A stretch of 64,000 nucleotides of DNA, from contig SUWW01000003.1 of NCBI GenBank assembly GCA_015061285.1, positions 186,001-250,000 on the forward strand. Direction: 5' to 3'. This document shows, in pieces, positions 45,167 through 55,227 of this stretch. The notes below the pieces were generated by a model. That model was given only the letters and a program-made list of their open reading frames with translations, ran no database searches and was not told the DNA's origin. Made by a program: the position numbers and the translations under genes. Numbering within the stretch: the first letter of the stretch is position 1; the number at the start of each line of letters is the position of its first letter. Origin of the DNA: Bacteroidales bacterium (lineage in GTDB: Bacteria > Bacteroidota > Bacteroidia > Bacteroidales > Marinilabiliaceae).

Positions 45167-46705
45167 ATGAAACACCGATTATTGATTTCTTTTGTTGTTT
45201 TGATAATATCAACAGTTTGTCTTTTTGCGCAAAAGGCTAATGATGAGCCTGTAGACCCCAGAGGTGACGCTTATTTCAAAGCAAATTGTTTCACGCGTGC
45301 GTTAGATGAGTATATAAAGGCTTATGCCAAGAATCCGAACAAGGCCTCGCTTATGCGACGTATAGCCGAATGTGTTATGGAGACTGAAGTGTCGAGAGAT
45401 ACAGCACTTGCTTTTATAGAGCCATATCTTGGTCAAGCTCCGACCGATGCCGATGCTGTATATATGTCGGCACAAGCCTATTTCCATGCCCACCAATTCG
45501 ATTCGGCACGTGCAAGAATTGATCGATACAAAACGCTTGTACCACAAAATGCCAATTCGCTCAGAGTACGAAAGTTTGAGAATGCAATAACTAATGCGGA
45601 ACGAATGGTGGCTAAGCCGATGAAAAACCGAATAGTAAACATGGGAGAAATGATAAATACTTCGGCATCGGAGTTCACTCCATATATTCTTAATGATAAT
45701 ACGCTAATCTTTTCTTGTGATGAGAAGTATAGTCCCGAAGCGAAACTGAACATATTTAATCTTAAGTATAGTGATAACGATGGTCTCTCGTGGAGTCAAG
45801 CAAAGTCTGTTTCGGGGCAGATAAACACTGTGTATGATGAATATGTGTGTGGAGCACAAGGAAACCACGTGTTTTTCAATAGCAACCGCACGACGCAATT
45901 CTCCATTTGGGAGACTGATTATAGAGGCAATGGGCGTTTTACAGACGGAGTGAAGCTTGGCGAACCTATCGATGGAGTAGGAGATGAGGTGGCTGCTACA
46001 CTTTCGCCAAGTGGCGACACGATAATTTTTTCGGCTACAACGGCTAAGGGCGACCTTGACTTGTATTACTGTATCAAAGTTAATGGCTCGTGGGGCCCTG
46101 CGCGTATGTTGCCTGGAGATTTGAATAAGCCCGATAGCGATGAAAATTATCCTAATCTTACTTCCGATGGTCGACTCTATTTCTGCTCAGATCGCGAAGG
46201 GTCGATGGGCGGATACGACATATTCTATTCCGACTACGATGCATCTAAAGGCATTTGGGGGTCACCGCAACAGATGGGCTATCCGATAAACGATACGTAC
46301 GACAATACCACAATATCGTTTACTTCAAATGGTCGTTATGCATATATTTCCAACATACGTAAAGATGGCTTTGGCGCACGCGATATTTATGCAGTGATAT
46401 TCGATGACGCGCCCGCTGCGACTGTGGTGCTTAAGTGCTTTGTAGGTATAGATGCAAAACCAGCCCCCAAGCCATTGGAAGAATCGCCGCTCATAAAAGT
46501 AATGAACAACCACGGAGAGCTTGTAGCTACGGCTGCTCTCAATATGCGTACATCGACATTTATTTTGGCTCTTGAGCCTGGTATTTATACCATAACTATC
46601 GATGCAGAAGGTGCAGAACTATACGAAAACAAGATAACAATAGAAGAACAGACCTACGAGCATGATGCTATGGAAAGGGTCATTTTGCTTAAACCAGAAA
46701 TATGA
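45167..46705 (+). CDS. TPR and PD40 beta-propeller protein, PorE-like without OmpA domain
   Basis: 512 residues. Signal peptide (1-21, ending LFAQ), TPR helices (about 30-140), a PD40-type propeller (about 160-400: FTPYILNDNTLIFSCDE, DEVAATLSPSGDTIIFS, NYPNLTSDGRLYFCSDREG followed by SMGGYDIFYS), and a C-terminal beta-sandwich (about 410-512). PorE of type IX secretion has the same order plus a C-terminal OmpA domain, which is missing here. A role in secretion or envelope tethering is likely. It overlaps the next gene (ATGA). Confidence 0.72.
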   Translation: MKHRLLISFVVLIISTVCLFAQKANDEPVDPRGDAYFKANCFTRALDEYIKAYAKNPNKASLMRRIAECVMETEVSRDTALAFIEPYLGQAPTDADAVYMSAQAYFHAHQFDSARARIDRYKTLVPQNANSLRVRKFENAITNAERMVAKPMKNRIVNMGEMINTSASEFTPYILNDNTLIFSCDEKYSPEAKLNIFNLKYSDNDGLSWSQAKSVSGQINTVYDEYVCGAQGNHVFFNSNRTTQFSIWETDYRGNGRFTDGVKLGEPIDGVGDEVAATLSPSGDTIIFSATTAKGDLDLYYCIKVNGSWGPARMLPGDLNKPDSDENYPNLTSDGRLYFCSDREGSMGGYDIFYSDYDASKGIWGSPQQMGYPINDTYDNTTISFTSNGRYAYISNIRKDGFGARDIYAVIFDDAPAATVVLKCFVGIDAKPAPKPLEESPLIKVMNNHGELVATAALNMRTSTFILALEPGIYTITIDAEGAELYENKITIEEQTYEHDAMERVILLKPEI

Positions 46706-47466
46706 AATTACAACTATCGCGACCACTCGCATTTTTCGATTTAGAGGCGACGGGATTGAACGTATCTACCGATCGCATTGTGCAAATATCAATACTAAAA
46801 CTTCACCCCGATGGGCATACCGAATCGCACACGTTTCTTGTGAATCCTACTATACCCATTCCGCCCGAATCAACAGCTGTTCATCATATCACCGACGAAG
46901 ATGTAAAGGATGCTCCAACATTTAAGGTTGTCGGTCGGCGTGTGGCTGAGATTATCAATGGTTGCGATTTGGCTGGATACAACTCAAATAAGTTCGATAT
47001 ACCAATGTTGAGCGAAGAGTTTTATCGCCACGATATAGATATTGACCTTCATCGCTGCAAATTTGTAGATGTCCAAAACATTTTTCATAAGATGGAGCAG
47101 CGTACGCTGTCGGCGGCCTACTTGTTCTATTGCAACAAAGACCTCACTGCAGCGCATTCGGCCGATGGCGATACTTTGGCTACATACGAAGTGCTTATGG
47201 CACAACTTGATAAATATCCCGACTTGGGAAAGACGGTGGATAAACTCTCAGAGTTTAGCACTATGCACAAAACAGCCGATTTTGCTGGACGCATAGGCTA
47301 CGACGACAAAGGCAATGAAATATTCAACTTTGGTAAGCACAAAGGCAAATTGGTAGAAAACGTGTTCAACACCGTAGATCCAACTTACTATTCGTGGATG
47401 ATGCAAGGCGATTTTCCGCAAGATACCAAACGAGTCATAACAGCAATAAAACTTCGAAGAAAGTGA
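46702..47466 (+). CDS. 3'-5' exonuclease of the DnaQ/DEDD superfamily
   Basis: 254 residues. Exo I FFDLEATGL (D and E), Exo II GYNSNKFDIPML, and Exo III AHSADGDTLATYEVL form a DEDDh active site (H157-like His before SADGD). It resembles the proofreading subunit or an RNase T-type enzyme but is not fused to a polymerase. The C-terminal DKGNEIFNFGKHKGKLVENV piece is seen in Bacteroidetes stand-alone exonucleases. It overlaps both neighbours by four bases. Confidence 0.88.
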   Translation: MKLQLSRPLAFFDLEATGLNVSTDRIVQISILKLHPDGHTESHTFLVNPTIPIPPESTAVHHITDEDVKDAPTFKVVGRRVAEIINGCDLAGYNSNKFDIPMLSEEFYRHDIDIDLHRCKFVDVQNIFHKMEQRTLSAAYLFYCNKDLTAAHSADGDTLATYEVLMAQLDKYPDLGKTVDKLSEFSTMHKTADFAGRIGYDDKGNEIFNFGKHKGKLVENVFNTVDPTYYSWMMQGDFPQDTKRVITAIKLRRK

Positions 47467-48074
47467 AATTTATTTGCGTAGGACTTAATTATGCGCAGCA
47501 TATCGGAGAAATGCAGATGTCGCGCCCAGAAGAACCCGTTGTGTTCATGAAGCCAGAGTCGGCTTTGCTGCGCAACAACAACCCGTTCTTTGTGCCAGAA
47601 TGGGCTAAACAATTCGACTTTGAGACTGAAATAATAGTTCGCATCGACCGTCTTGGTCGTGGCATTCAACCAAAGTTTGCGCATAGATATTATTCAGAAA
47701 TAGGTTTGGGCATCGACTTTACTGCGCGCGATTTGCAAAAAAAACTAATGGCCGCAGGTCAACCTTGGGAAGTGGCAAAAGCTTTCGATGGCTCGGCTGC
47801 AGTGTCGAATTTTATATCCAAAGACCTATTCGCCAGTGTGCAAAACATCGATTTTCATCTTGACGTCAATGGCGAATGCCGACAGCAAGGAAACACTCGT
47901 GATATGCTCTTCAGCATTGACGAAATAATAGCCCATGTGTCGAAATATTTCATGCTGAAGCAAGGCGATGTAATATTTACGGGAACACCAGCAGGCGTGG
48001 GACCAGTGAAGATAAACGACCGTTTACAAGGTTATATTGAAGATCGTTTAATGCTCGATTTTGAAGTGAAATAG
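47463..48074 (+). CDS. Fumarylacetoacetate hydrolase family protein
   Basis: 203 residues from a GTG start at 47463 that overlaps the upstream stop (GTGA); the longer frame to 47394 lies in the exonuclease gene. Motifs: ICVGLNYAQHIGEM, the metal-binding Glu of FDFETEIIVRI, GIDFTARDLQ, AFDGSA and VIFTGTPAGVGPV. The family includes oxaloacetate decarboxylases and acylpyruvases that cleave or decarboxylate keto acids; the real substrate is not known. Confidence 0.9.
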   Translation: MKFICVGLNYAQHIGEMQMSRPEEPVVFMKPESALLRNNNPFFVPEWAKQFDFETEIIVRIDRLGRGIQPKFAHRYYSEIGLGIDFTARDLQKKLMAAGQPWEVAKAFDGSAAVSNFISKDLFASVQNIDFHLDVNGECRQQGNTRDMLFSIDEIIAHVSKYFMLKQGDVIFTGTPAGVGPVKINDRLQGYIEDRLMLDFEVK

Positions 48075-48082
48075 CCTTTGAA

Positions 48083-51000
48083 ATGAGAAACATAACGTGC
48101 TTAATAGTATATGCACTGATAATAATATCGGGACTTATAGCTCATCACCGTATAGTGACGAAAGCACTCGATATGTCTACTACGGTAACCGAAAAGCATT
48201 TGCAAAATGTGATGCTGGAGCACGAAGAGCGTTTGCGTGCCGATTTGAATTTCATTGTGGATTCAATGAATGCAGAGTCCGACACGTTGGCAATGCTCAA
48301 TTCTCTTTCGCAGCGTGATGGTTATTCGTTCTACATATTTAGTGACGACAATCTTTGTGCATGGAGCAATGCTTCCATACCCATAAGTATGCTTACGCCC
48401 GATAAACTGTCGACGCGCATCTTACACACCGAAAATGGTTGGTATTATGTGTTGGAACGGCGGATGAATCGCAATAGCTATTTTGCCGTTTTGAGGTTGC
48501 GTGCGCAATATCAATACACTAATGAGTATCTCGCTCCCGATTTCGATGAATCGTTGGGCATTTCGGCTCAAAGTGAAATATTTAGCGATGCGTCGATTAG
48601 CGATTGCTGTAAAATAACCGACAGAGAGGGGCGATACCTATTTTCTATTAAACAGCGTGGTACGGGACAACTTACAGTCAGTCAGCAAATTGCCGATATG
48701 AGTGTGCTTGTGATGATACTTGTTGCTACGCTCATACTATTGTCGGGGTGCTACAGAATGGCAATAAAACATATAAAGCCAGTGTGGGCATTGTTGGGGT
48801 TTGCAGCAGTGCTTATAACGCTCTATTTCTGTTCCATATCCATTGTGGCAGCTCCGCCAATGAACGATTGGTTTCTCTTTTCGCCACAAGTTTTTGCTTA
48901 TAGCACCTATATGCCATGTTTAGCACAAGCGGCTATAGCAGCCGTGTTTTTGGTGCAAATATGTTATTATATACACTTCTCGCTCGATTTGAAATTGCCA
49001 TCGCGCACTCGACCTCATGCGCGACGGAGCAAATTTATAGTTGCATCGCTGGTGCTACTTATTCCACTTGCGGTGTTCCTTATAGCCAATGAGATTCTTG
49101 AACTTCTTGTTCTTCACTCATCCGATTTGCTCATATACATAGGCGAACTCGATATTTCGCCATCATCGTTGACGAAGGTTGTAACCATTTCGTTGGTCTA
49201 TTTAGCTTACGCACTAACGCTTAATGCTGTATATAACAACCTATCTAAATCGTTGTCGATACAGATGTATCTCAGCGCAGTGGTGCTAAACTCGTGCTTC
49301 TTCTTTATCGAGCAAATGTTGATAGAACACACCATCAATTGGGTGATGTTTATTGGTTATTGGGGATCAAGCATACCATATTATTTCATAAAACGTCGCG
49401 AGGGACGTCGTATAGAATTTAGCCGATTTATATGGTTTACATTGGCTGTGGCATTCTATTTTGTCATTCGACTGACTATGCTCAATGGCTATAAAGAGGC
49501 TCAGAACAGAGATCTATTGCTTGCCAATCTCTCTTTCCAACTTATGCGTGAAGACGACCCTGTGGCCGAACAACTATTGAGCAACAACGAGTACAATATC
49601 GCCAACGACACTCTCATAAAACAGACATTTGCACTCAATCTCTCCGACGCCGAAACTGCAATGCGTATATACGATCATGTGCGCGAAAAGTATTTCAATG
49701 GTTACCTCACACGCTACGAACTACAAGTTGTTGTCTGCCGAAATGATCAAAGTAAACTTGAAGTAACAGGAACAGGCGAGGAGTATAACTGTTTCGACTA
49801 TTTTCGTTCGATGGTGTCGACCTATGGCTCGCTCATAAATCCGCAATCGCTTATCTACAAGCTCAACGACGATGATGGACGCGCTGGCTATTTTGGCGTG
49901 TTTACTTATGCCGATGGCGCATATATGTTTGTGGAGATTAACGAGAAGGAGTCGAGTCAAGACGTTGGTTATCCCGAATTGCTAACCAATAGTCGTGATA
50001 GACTTAATATGGAGCAGTATAAGGACTATTCGTATGCTAAGTATTGCGATGGTGTGCTCTTCTATAGGTATGGCGATTTTGAATATTCGCGCAACTATGT
50101 ATTGCCTGTCACTGGAAAGCCCGATGATGTGAAAGAGGTTGTTGCTGATGGATATTCGCACAAAATATATTTCGCCCAAAACAATCAAATAATTGTGCTT
50201 AGCTATCCGCAAATAACACTATCTCGTGTGCTTGTCGACTATTCATATTTATTTATATGTATGCTGATAGTCTGCTTGATAGCTAATGTGATATTGAGCC
50301 GTAATGGCGATTTCTTGTATGGTAAAATGTCGATAAACGAGCGCATTCAAACCACATTCGTGTTGTTTGTTATTACGTTGCTTGTTGTATTCTGTGTATT
50401 GGCAGGCTTCGATTCTTATTCGCGCTACGAAGAGCAGAGTCACAAACAGATGTCGCAAAAGCTTGAGTCGGTACGCAATATACTTTTGCAACGCATCGAC
50501 GATTTAGACGACGAAGCTTCGACCGACAATGTTTTGCAATATGCATCGGCACTTTTCAATCTTGATGCGCATCTCTTTTCGCCCGAAGGCAGACTGAAAG
50601 GCACATCGCGTCGCGAATTGTTTGCCAATGGTATTTCTGCACCGCTTATCAATAGTGAGGCTCTGCAAATTTTGCGCAATTCGGATCGATTCGAGTTGTT
50701 TATAAACGAGCGAATTGGCGAGCTGCTTCACCTCTCGCTCTATGCTCCACTAATCGATGCCAATGGAACGCTGCTTGGCTATGTGAACGTGCCATATTTC
50801 AGTGATATAAAAGATATGCGCGAAAAGGTGTTGTCTACATTTGTGCCCATCACCAACACATACTTAATAATTATTCTTATGGCAATATTCCTCTCGCACT
50901 TGGTAGCTGTAAGCATCACTCGACCTCTCATAACCATAAGTAACAAAATCAAGCAGGTGAGTCTTCAGAACAAGAACGAGAAGATTGAGTATGCACACCC

Positions 51001-51760
51001 CGATGAGATTGGTGTTTTGGTGAATGAATACAACAGAATGCTCGATGAATTGGAGCGTAGTGCCGAGCAACTTGCTCTCAGCGAACGCGAGTCGACGTGG
51101 CGCGAAATGGCACGGCAAATATCTCATGAAATACGTAATCCTCTTACTCCTATGAAGTTGAGTGTGCAGTATATGCAACGTGCATGGGAAGACAAACGCC
51201 CCGATTTCGACAATATGCTCAAGAAGACTACGCATACGCTTATCGAACAGATTGATCAATTGTCGTTCATCGCTTCGCAGTTCTCCAATTTGGCCAAAAC
51301 GCCTAATGGCGAAGCCGTGTATGTAGATGTGGTTGAGCGTGTTGAGGGCACGGTGCTGATTTTCAACAACACTGAAAATGCTTCTGTTACGCTGACCAAG
51401 TCGATGCAACATGCTATCGTATTAATCAATCCTGATCAACTTACGAGTGTGTTCAATAATCTGATTAAGAATGCATTGCAATCTGGTAAGGGCGACGACT
51501 TTGTTGAAGTGAAAGTGGATATTACTGCCGACGATGAAAATGTAATAATCTCAGTTGCCGATAATGGTCGCGGTATCGACCCAGAAGTGCAAGAAAAAAT
51601 CTTCAAACCCAATTTCACAACCAAATCGACTGGCATGGGATTGGGCTTGGCCATAGTGAAGAATATCATTGTGGGGGCTAAGGGTGAAATATTTTTTGAA
51701 ACAAAATTGGGGCAAGGCACAACATTTATCGTAAAACTTCCGTTAGTAGTTAGTAATTAG
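48083..51760 (+). CDS. Large membrane sensor histidine kinase, NtrY-like
   Basis: 1225 residues. An N-terminal helix and extracytoplasmic segment (25-200) precede a multi-helix membrane block (about 200-470), a second extracytoplasmic domain, further helices near 720, 775 and 925, a HAMP domain (about 940-995), the HisKA dimer with His1015 in ARQISHEIRNPLTPMK, and the ATPase domain with N-box NNLIKNALQS, VADNGRGIDP and TKSTGMGLGLAIVKN. No response regulator gene is adjacent. Its short spacing (8 bases each side) places it between a keto-acid enzyme and menG. Confidence 0.88.
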   Translation: MRNITCLIVYALIIISGLIAHHRIVTKALDMSTTVTEKHLQNVMLEHEERLRADLNFIVDSMNAESDTLAMLNSLSQRDGYSFYIFSDDNLCAWSNASIPISMLTPDKLSTRILHTENGWYYVLERRMNRNSYFAVLRLRAQYQYTNEYLAPDFDESLGISAQSEIFSDASISDCCKITDREGRYLFSIKQRGTGQLTVSQQIADMSVLVMILVATLILLSGCYRMAIKHIKPVWALLGFAAVLITLYFCSISIVAAPPMNDWFLFSPQVFAYSTYMPCLAQAAIAAVFLVQICYYIHFSLDLKLPSRTRPHARRSKFIVASLVLLIPLAVFLIANEILELLVLHSSDLLIYIGELDISPSSLTKVVTISLVYLAYALTLNAVYNNLSKSLSIQMYLSAVVLNSCFFFIEQMLIEHTINWVMFIGYWGSSIPYYFIKRREGRRIEFSRFIWFTLAVAFYFVIRLTMLNGYKEAQNRDLLLANLSFQLMREDDPVAEQLLSNNEYNIANDTLIKQTFALNLSDAETAMRIYDHVREKYFNGYLTRYELQVVVCRNDQSKLEVTGTGEEYNCFDYFRSMVSTYGSLINPQSLIYKLNDDDGRAGYFGVFTYADGAYMFVEINEKESSQDVGYPELLTNSRDRLNMEQYKDYSYAKYCDGVLFYRYGDFEYSRNYVLPVTGKPDDVKEVVADGYSHKIYFAQNNQIIVLSYPQITLSRVLVDYSYLFICMLIVCLIANVILSRNGDFLYGKMSINERIQTTFVLFVITLLVVFCVLAGFDSYSRYEEQSHKQMSQKLESVRNILLQRIDDLDDEASTDNVLQYASALFNLDAHLFSPEGRLKGTSRRELFANGISAPLINSEALQILRNSDRFELFINERIGELLHLSLYAPLIDANGTLLGYVNVPYFSDIKDMREKVLSTFVPITNTYLIIILMAIFLSHLVAVSITRPLITISNKIKQVSLQNKNEKIEYAHPDEIGVLVNEYNRMLDELERSAEQLALSERESTWREMARQISHEIRNPLTPMKLSVQYMQRAWEDKRPDFDNMLKKTTHTLIEQIDQLSFIASQFSNLAKTPNGEAVYVDVVERVEGTVLIFNNTENASVTLTKSMQHAIVLINPDQLTSVFNNLIKNALQSGKGDDFVEVKVDITADDENVIISVADNGRGIDPEVQEKIFKPNFTTKSTGMGLGLAIVKNIIVGAKGEIFFETKLGQGTTFIVKLPLVVSN

Positions 51761-51768
51761 TTTGAATC

Positions 51769-52488
51769 ATGCAACCTTATAATTTAGGAAATTCGAAGAA
51801 AACAGAGGTAAAACAGATGTTTGGGGCCATTGCGCCTACCTACGACAAACTCAATCATCGATTGTCGTTTAGCATCGATAAGTTGTGGCGCTTGCGTGTG
51901 GTCAACTGTCTTAAGCATCTACCTAAAAGTGCGCGTGTGCTCGATGTGGCAACTGGCACTGCCGATCTTGCCATACTTATATCTAAACGTCTTTCACTCA
52001 GTGTGGTAGGCACAGATTTGACGCCAGAAATGCTCGAGATAGGTCGACAAAAAGTGACAGCTGCGCGTCTTGCCAATCGTGTGTCGCTACAGGAAGCCGA
52101 TTCTGAAAACTTGCCCTTCGACGATGAATCGTTCGATGCGGTGACTGTTGCGTTTGGTGTACGTAATTATGAAAATCTTGATGCTGGACTTTCAGAAATG
52201 TGTCGCGTGATGCGCAAGAATGGACGTATGGTGATATTGGAATTTTCGCGCCCGCAGTCGTTTCCGTTCAAGCAACTCTATATGTTTTATTTCAAACATA
52301 TTTTGCCCGTGCTTGGTGGACAAGTGTCGCACGACAAGAAAGCATACGAATATTTGCCAGCTTCGGTGCTCGAATTTCCTTGTGGCGAAGCGTTCGAAGA
52401 GCATTTGACGCGTGTGGGACTGACACCCGTGATGCGCAAAGAGCTCACTTTCGGAATATCTACAATCTATGTAGCTGAAAAGCGGTGA
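51769..52488 (+). CDS. menG: Demethylmenaquinone methyltransferase
   Basis: 239 residues; the last step of menaquinone synthesis, adding a methyl group from S-adenosylmethionine. Motifs: the Rossmann SAM site VLDVATGTADLAI, TPEMLEIGRQK, and DAVTVAFGVRNYENLDAGL, typical of UbiE/MenG. In many Bacteroidetes it directly precedes porT, as here. Confidence 0.95.
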   Translation: MQPYNLGNSKKTEVKQMFGAIAPTYDKLNHRLSFSIDKLWRLRVVNCLKHLPKSARVLDVATGTADLAILISKRLSLSVVGTDLTPEMLEIGRQKVTAARLANRVSLQEADSENLPFDDESFDAVTVAFGVRNYENLDAGLSEMCRVMRKNGRMVILEFSRPQSFPFKQLYMFYFKHILPVLGGQVSHDKKAYEYLPASVLEFPCGEAFEEHLTRVGLTPVMRKELTFGISTIYVAEKR

Positions 52489-52539
52489 TTTTAGGAGCTT
52501 ACAGCTTAATTTTGTCAATCAACGAAAAAACAACCCGAT

Positions 52540-53280
52540 TTGAGAGTCTTCATCGTATTTATAATTATGACGCTTGCTACATCTATCCCTGCAGTAGCCC
52601 AGAGCGTCGATGGTCAAGTGACACGTGATAACAATCGTCGTGGCATACCTAATTTGCCCACGTTCGATATGAAGCCTTTGCATTTTGGCTTCTTGATAGG
52701 GTTCAACACTATCGATTTTCATATATACAACACTGGCATTCGCAACGAATACAACGATAGCGTGGCTCGTTATGGCGAGATTCTCGACCTCGAACCAGGC
52801 ATCAATCTTGGTATTGTAACCGATTTGCGACTGACCAATCATTTGAACCTGCGCTGTTTGCCTGGCGTTGGATTCGGGCAGCGCAATGTGACGTTTATCG
52901 ATGAGTATGGCGAGCGCCTTGGTAAGCCTTTGAAGATAAAATCAACGTTTGTAGAACTGCCGCTTCTTGTAAAGTATTCGGCCTATAGAATGAAAAATGT
53001 GAAACCATATTTAGTGGCTGGCAATACGTTCCGCTACGATCTCGCACGCGACAAACAAAGTCATTTGAAACTACACTCGTTTGATGCGTATTGGGATTTA
53101 GGTGCCGGCTTCGACTTCTACCTTGCATTTTTCCGTTTGTCGGTAGAATTTAGGGCTTCGTTTGGCTTGACTAATATTTTTGAAACAAAGCCTTCCGACG
53201 AAATAGATGATATTCCATTTCAGCAAGCGATCGATTGTATGAAGTCGCGTTGGTATGGTCTAACTTTCTATTTTGAGTGA
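52540..53280 (+). CDS. porT: PorT-like type IX secretion outer-membrane protein
   Basis: 246 residues with a signal peptide from TTG at 52540 (MRVFIVFIIMTLATSIPAVA) and beta-barrel strands. The family features FDMKPLHFGFLIGFNTIDFH, DLEPGINLGIVTDLRL, and VELPLLVKYSAYR are those of PorT, an essential type IX secretion component. The menG-porT order supports this. An ATG at 52567 would remove most of the signal, so I keep the TTG. Confidence 0.88.
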   Translation: MRVFIVFIIMTLATSIPAVAQSVDGQVTRDNNRRGIPNLPTFDMKPLHFGFLIGFNTIDFHIYNTGIRNEYNDSVARYGEILDLEPGINLGIVTDLRLTNHLNLRCLPGVGFGQRNVTFIDEYGERLGKPLKIKSTFVELPLLVKYSAYRMKNVKPYLVAGNTFRYDLARDKQSHLKLHSFDAYWDLGAGFDFYLAFFRLSVEFRASFGLTNIFETKPSDEIDDIPFQQAIDCMKSRWYGLTFYFE

Positions 53281-53283
53281 TTT

Positions 53284-54405
53284 TCAATTTTCAATTTTCA
53301 ATTGGTACGCCATTTTCCTTTTGTGTTGCTCATGAGGAAATAGACGCCACATTTGGGTGGCAACCTTGTTGTCGACGAGCATTGCTGTAGTTTCTACGTA
53401 TTTTGCACCAATTTTTCGCGCTTGATGCCAAACTTCGGCTGCCAATAGAGCAGCTACTCCTCGTCCTTGCCATTCGGGAAGTACTGCACTTAGTAGCAAG
53501 TCGATAGTGCTGTTTCTGTTGGTTTGTATTATGAAGTTTATTTTGTCTATCAACGATATTTTCCCTTTAGCTCTGTGCTGTACTTTGCTTAGCGATGGCA
53601 TCCATATTGTGAAACCTAACATTTGGCCATCTTCTGTTTCGGCAATCACAATGTTTCGCTCGTGAAGCATCGATTTGTACATGCCATAATAGTAGTCAGT
53701 AACTTCTTTGGAGAAATGAAATGTGCCAAAAAGATGTTCAAAGGCTATATTGAATATATCGAATATTTTGTATATGTAACTATCGAATTCACTGCGTTTT
53801 AGCGTGCGACAAATAATGTTATGTTTATTGTGTACATATTCACAAACGTAGTCGATGGTCAATGGCATTTTACCTCTGATGTCGAGGCGAAACTCTTCCC
53901 ATTCCTGCAAAGGCGAAAAACCTAAGTCGATGAGGTGTCGAGCTACATATTCTGGAGTATGGTCTGAGGCTGTCGATGGTTCACGGTCGAATCCCATAGT
54001 AAGTGCCCCCTGACGGTCGAGATTGTTGAATCCAAGAGGTCCGTCCATACGCACGCAACCGCATTCGCTCAACCATGCTTTGGCTGTGTTGATAAGCAGT
54101 GCTGCAACTTCTTTATTGTCGATAAAAGCTATGCGGGTGAATCGCCCTGTACGTATGCCTATTTTGTTGTTTATAAGCTCGTTGATGATAACTCCGATAC
54201 GCCCAACAAATGCGCCTTTTTCATCTTTCACATACCATAGTTTGGTCTTACAAAATTTGAGCATCGGGTTTTGTTTCGAGAGCAAACTCAATTCCTCGAT
54301 TTCGAATGGAAGAATATGCGTTTTGTCATCGCGCCAGATTTCTCCTTCGCAACGTATAAAGTCAAGTAATTCAGCGTAGTTCGTTACCTCAATTATGGTA
54401 TACAT
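53284..54405 (-). CDS. GNAT-fold acyltransferase-like protein
   Basis: 373 residues from ATG 54405 (MYTIIEVTN). The C-terminal third has a GNAT signature LPEWQGRGVAALLAAEVWHQ with the acetyl-CoA pyrophosphate loop; an N-terminal half repeats a GNAT-like fold (GRIGVIINE, GPLGFNNLDRQG). It resembles the YghO-type N-acyltransferase-like proteins widespread in Bacteroidetes, whose function is not known. It converges with porT; three bases separate them. Confidence 0.75.
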   Translation of the reverse strand: MYTIIEVTNYAELLDFIRCEGEIWRDDKTHILPFEIEELSLLSKQNPMLKFCKTKLWYVKDEKGAFVGRIGVIINELINNKIGIRTGRFTRIAFIDNKEVAALLINTAKAWLSECGCVRMDGPLGFNNLDRQGALTMGFDREPSTASDHTPEYVARHLIDLGFSPLQEWEEFRLDIRGKMPLTIDYVCEYVHNKHNIICRTLKRSEFDSYIYKIFDIFNIAFEHLFGTFHFSKEVTDYYYGMYKSMLHERNIVIAETEDGQMLGFTIWMPSLSKVQHRAKGKISLIDKINFIIQTNRNSTIDLLLSAVLPEWQGRGVAALLAAEVWHQARKIGAKYVETTAMLVDNKVATQMWRLFPHEQHKRKMAYQLKIEN

Positions 54406-54535
54406 ATATGCAGTATAAATAACACAAAAGGTCGACAAAGTTAACATCTTCGAGGACCTTTGTCTTTTTTCTACTAAAAATATTATAGCCTTACTTTACG
54501 GATAGTTCTGCTATTTAGCTAAGATGGTGAAAATG

Positions 54536-55198
54536 TTACCATTTAATCTCGGTTTCTCCATGCTGGCGCAGATATTCGTTGGCTTTGGAAAAATGCTTGC
54601 AGCCAAAAAAACCGCGATATGCCGATAGTGGCGATGGGTGAACAGCGGTGAGCACAAGGTGCTTAGTTGTGTCGATGAGGCGTGCTTTGCTTATTGCGTA
54701 GCTTCCCCAAAGCATAAATACTATGCCTTCGCGAACCGCCGAAAGCCTACTAATGACGTTGTCGGTGAATATCTCCCAGCCATGTCCTTGGTGCGAACCA
54801 GCATTGTGGGCTCTAACGGTGAGGGTGGCGTTGAGCAGTAGCACTCCCTGATTGGCCCATCGCTCCAAATTGCCACTTTGTGGTATGGGCGTACCTATGT
54901 CGCTCTGAATCTCTTTGAATATGTTTTGCAACGAAGGTGGAAATTTTATTCCATCGTTTACCGAAAAACATAAGCCATGTGCTTGATTTACATCGTGATA
55001 AGGGTCTTGACCAAGAATGACCACTTTTACCCGATTTACTGGCGTACGATTGAAGGCGTTGAATATTAAGTTTCCTGGAGGAAAAATCTGTTGCGTGGAG
55101 TATTCGTGACGGACAAAATCTGTCAGTTGCTTGAAGTATTCGCTCTCAAATTCTGGCGCTAACAATTCTTTCCACGATTCTTCAATATTAACGTTCAT
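54536..55198 (-). CDS. ung: Uracil-DNA glycosylase
   Basis: 220 residues, family 1 enzyme removing uracil from DNA. Catalytic water-activating Asp in VVILGQDPYHDVNQAHGL, FSVNDGIKFPPSLQNIF, and the minor-groove loop HPSPLSAYRGFFG are all intact. Length and order fit the family exactly. Confidence 0.97.
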   Translation of the reverse strand: MNVNIEESWKELLAPEFESEYFKQLTDFVRHEYSTQQIFPPGNLIFNAFNRTPVNRVKVVILGQDPYHDVNQAHGLCFSVNDGIKFPPSLQNIFKEIQSDIGTPIPQSGNLERWANQGVLLLNATLTVRAHNAGSHQGHGWEIFTDNVISRLSAVREGIVFMLWGSYAISKARLIDTTKHLVLTAVHPSPLSAYRGFFGCKHFSKANEYLRQHGETEIKW

Positions 55199-55227
55199 AA
55201 CTAAAAGTGCTATAACACAATTGTTTA

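Noticed and set aside
53281-53302. TTTTCAAT repeated three times at the porT/acyltransferase junction
   Set aside because: It is mostly coding for the C-terminus of the minus-strand gene, and such short A/T repeats are common in these genomes.
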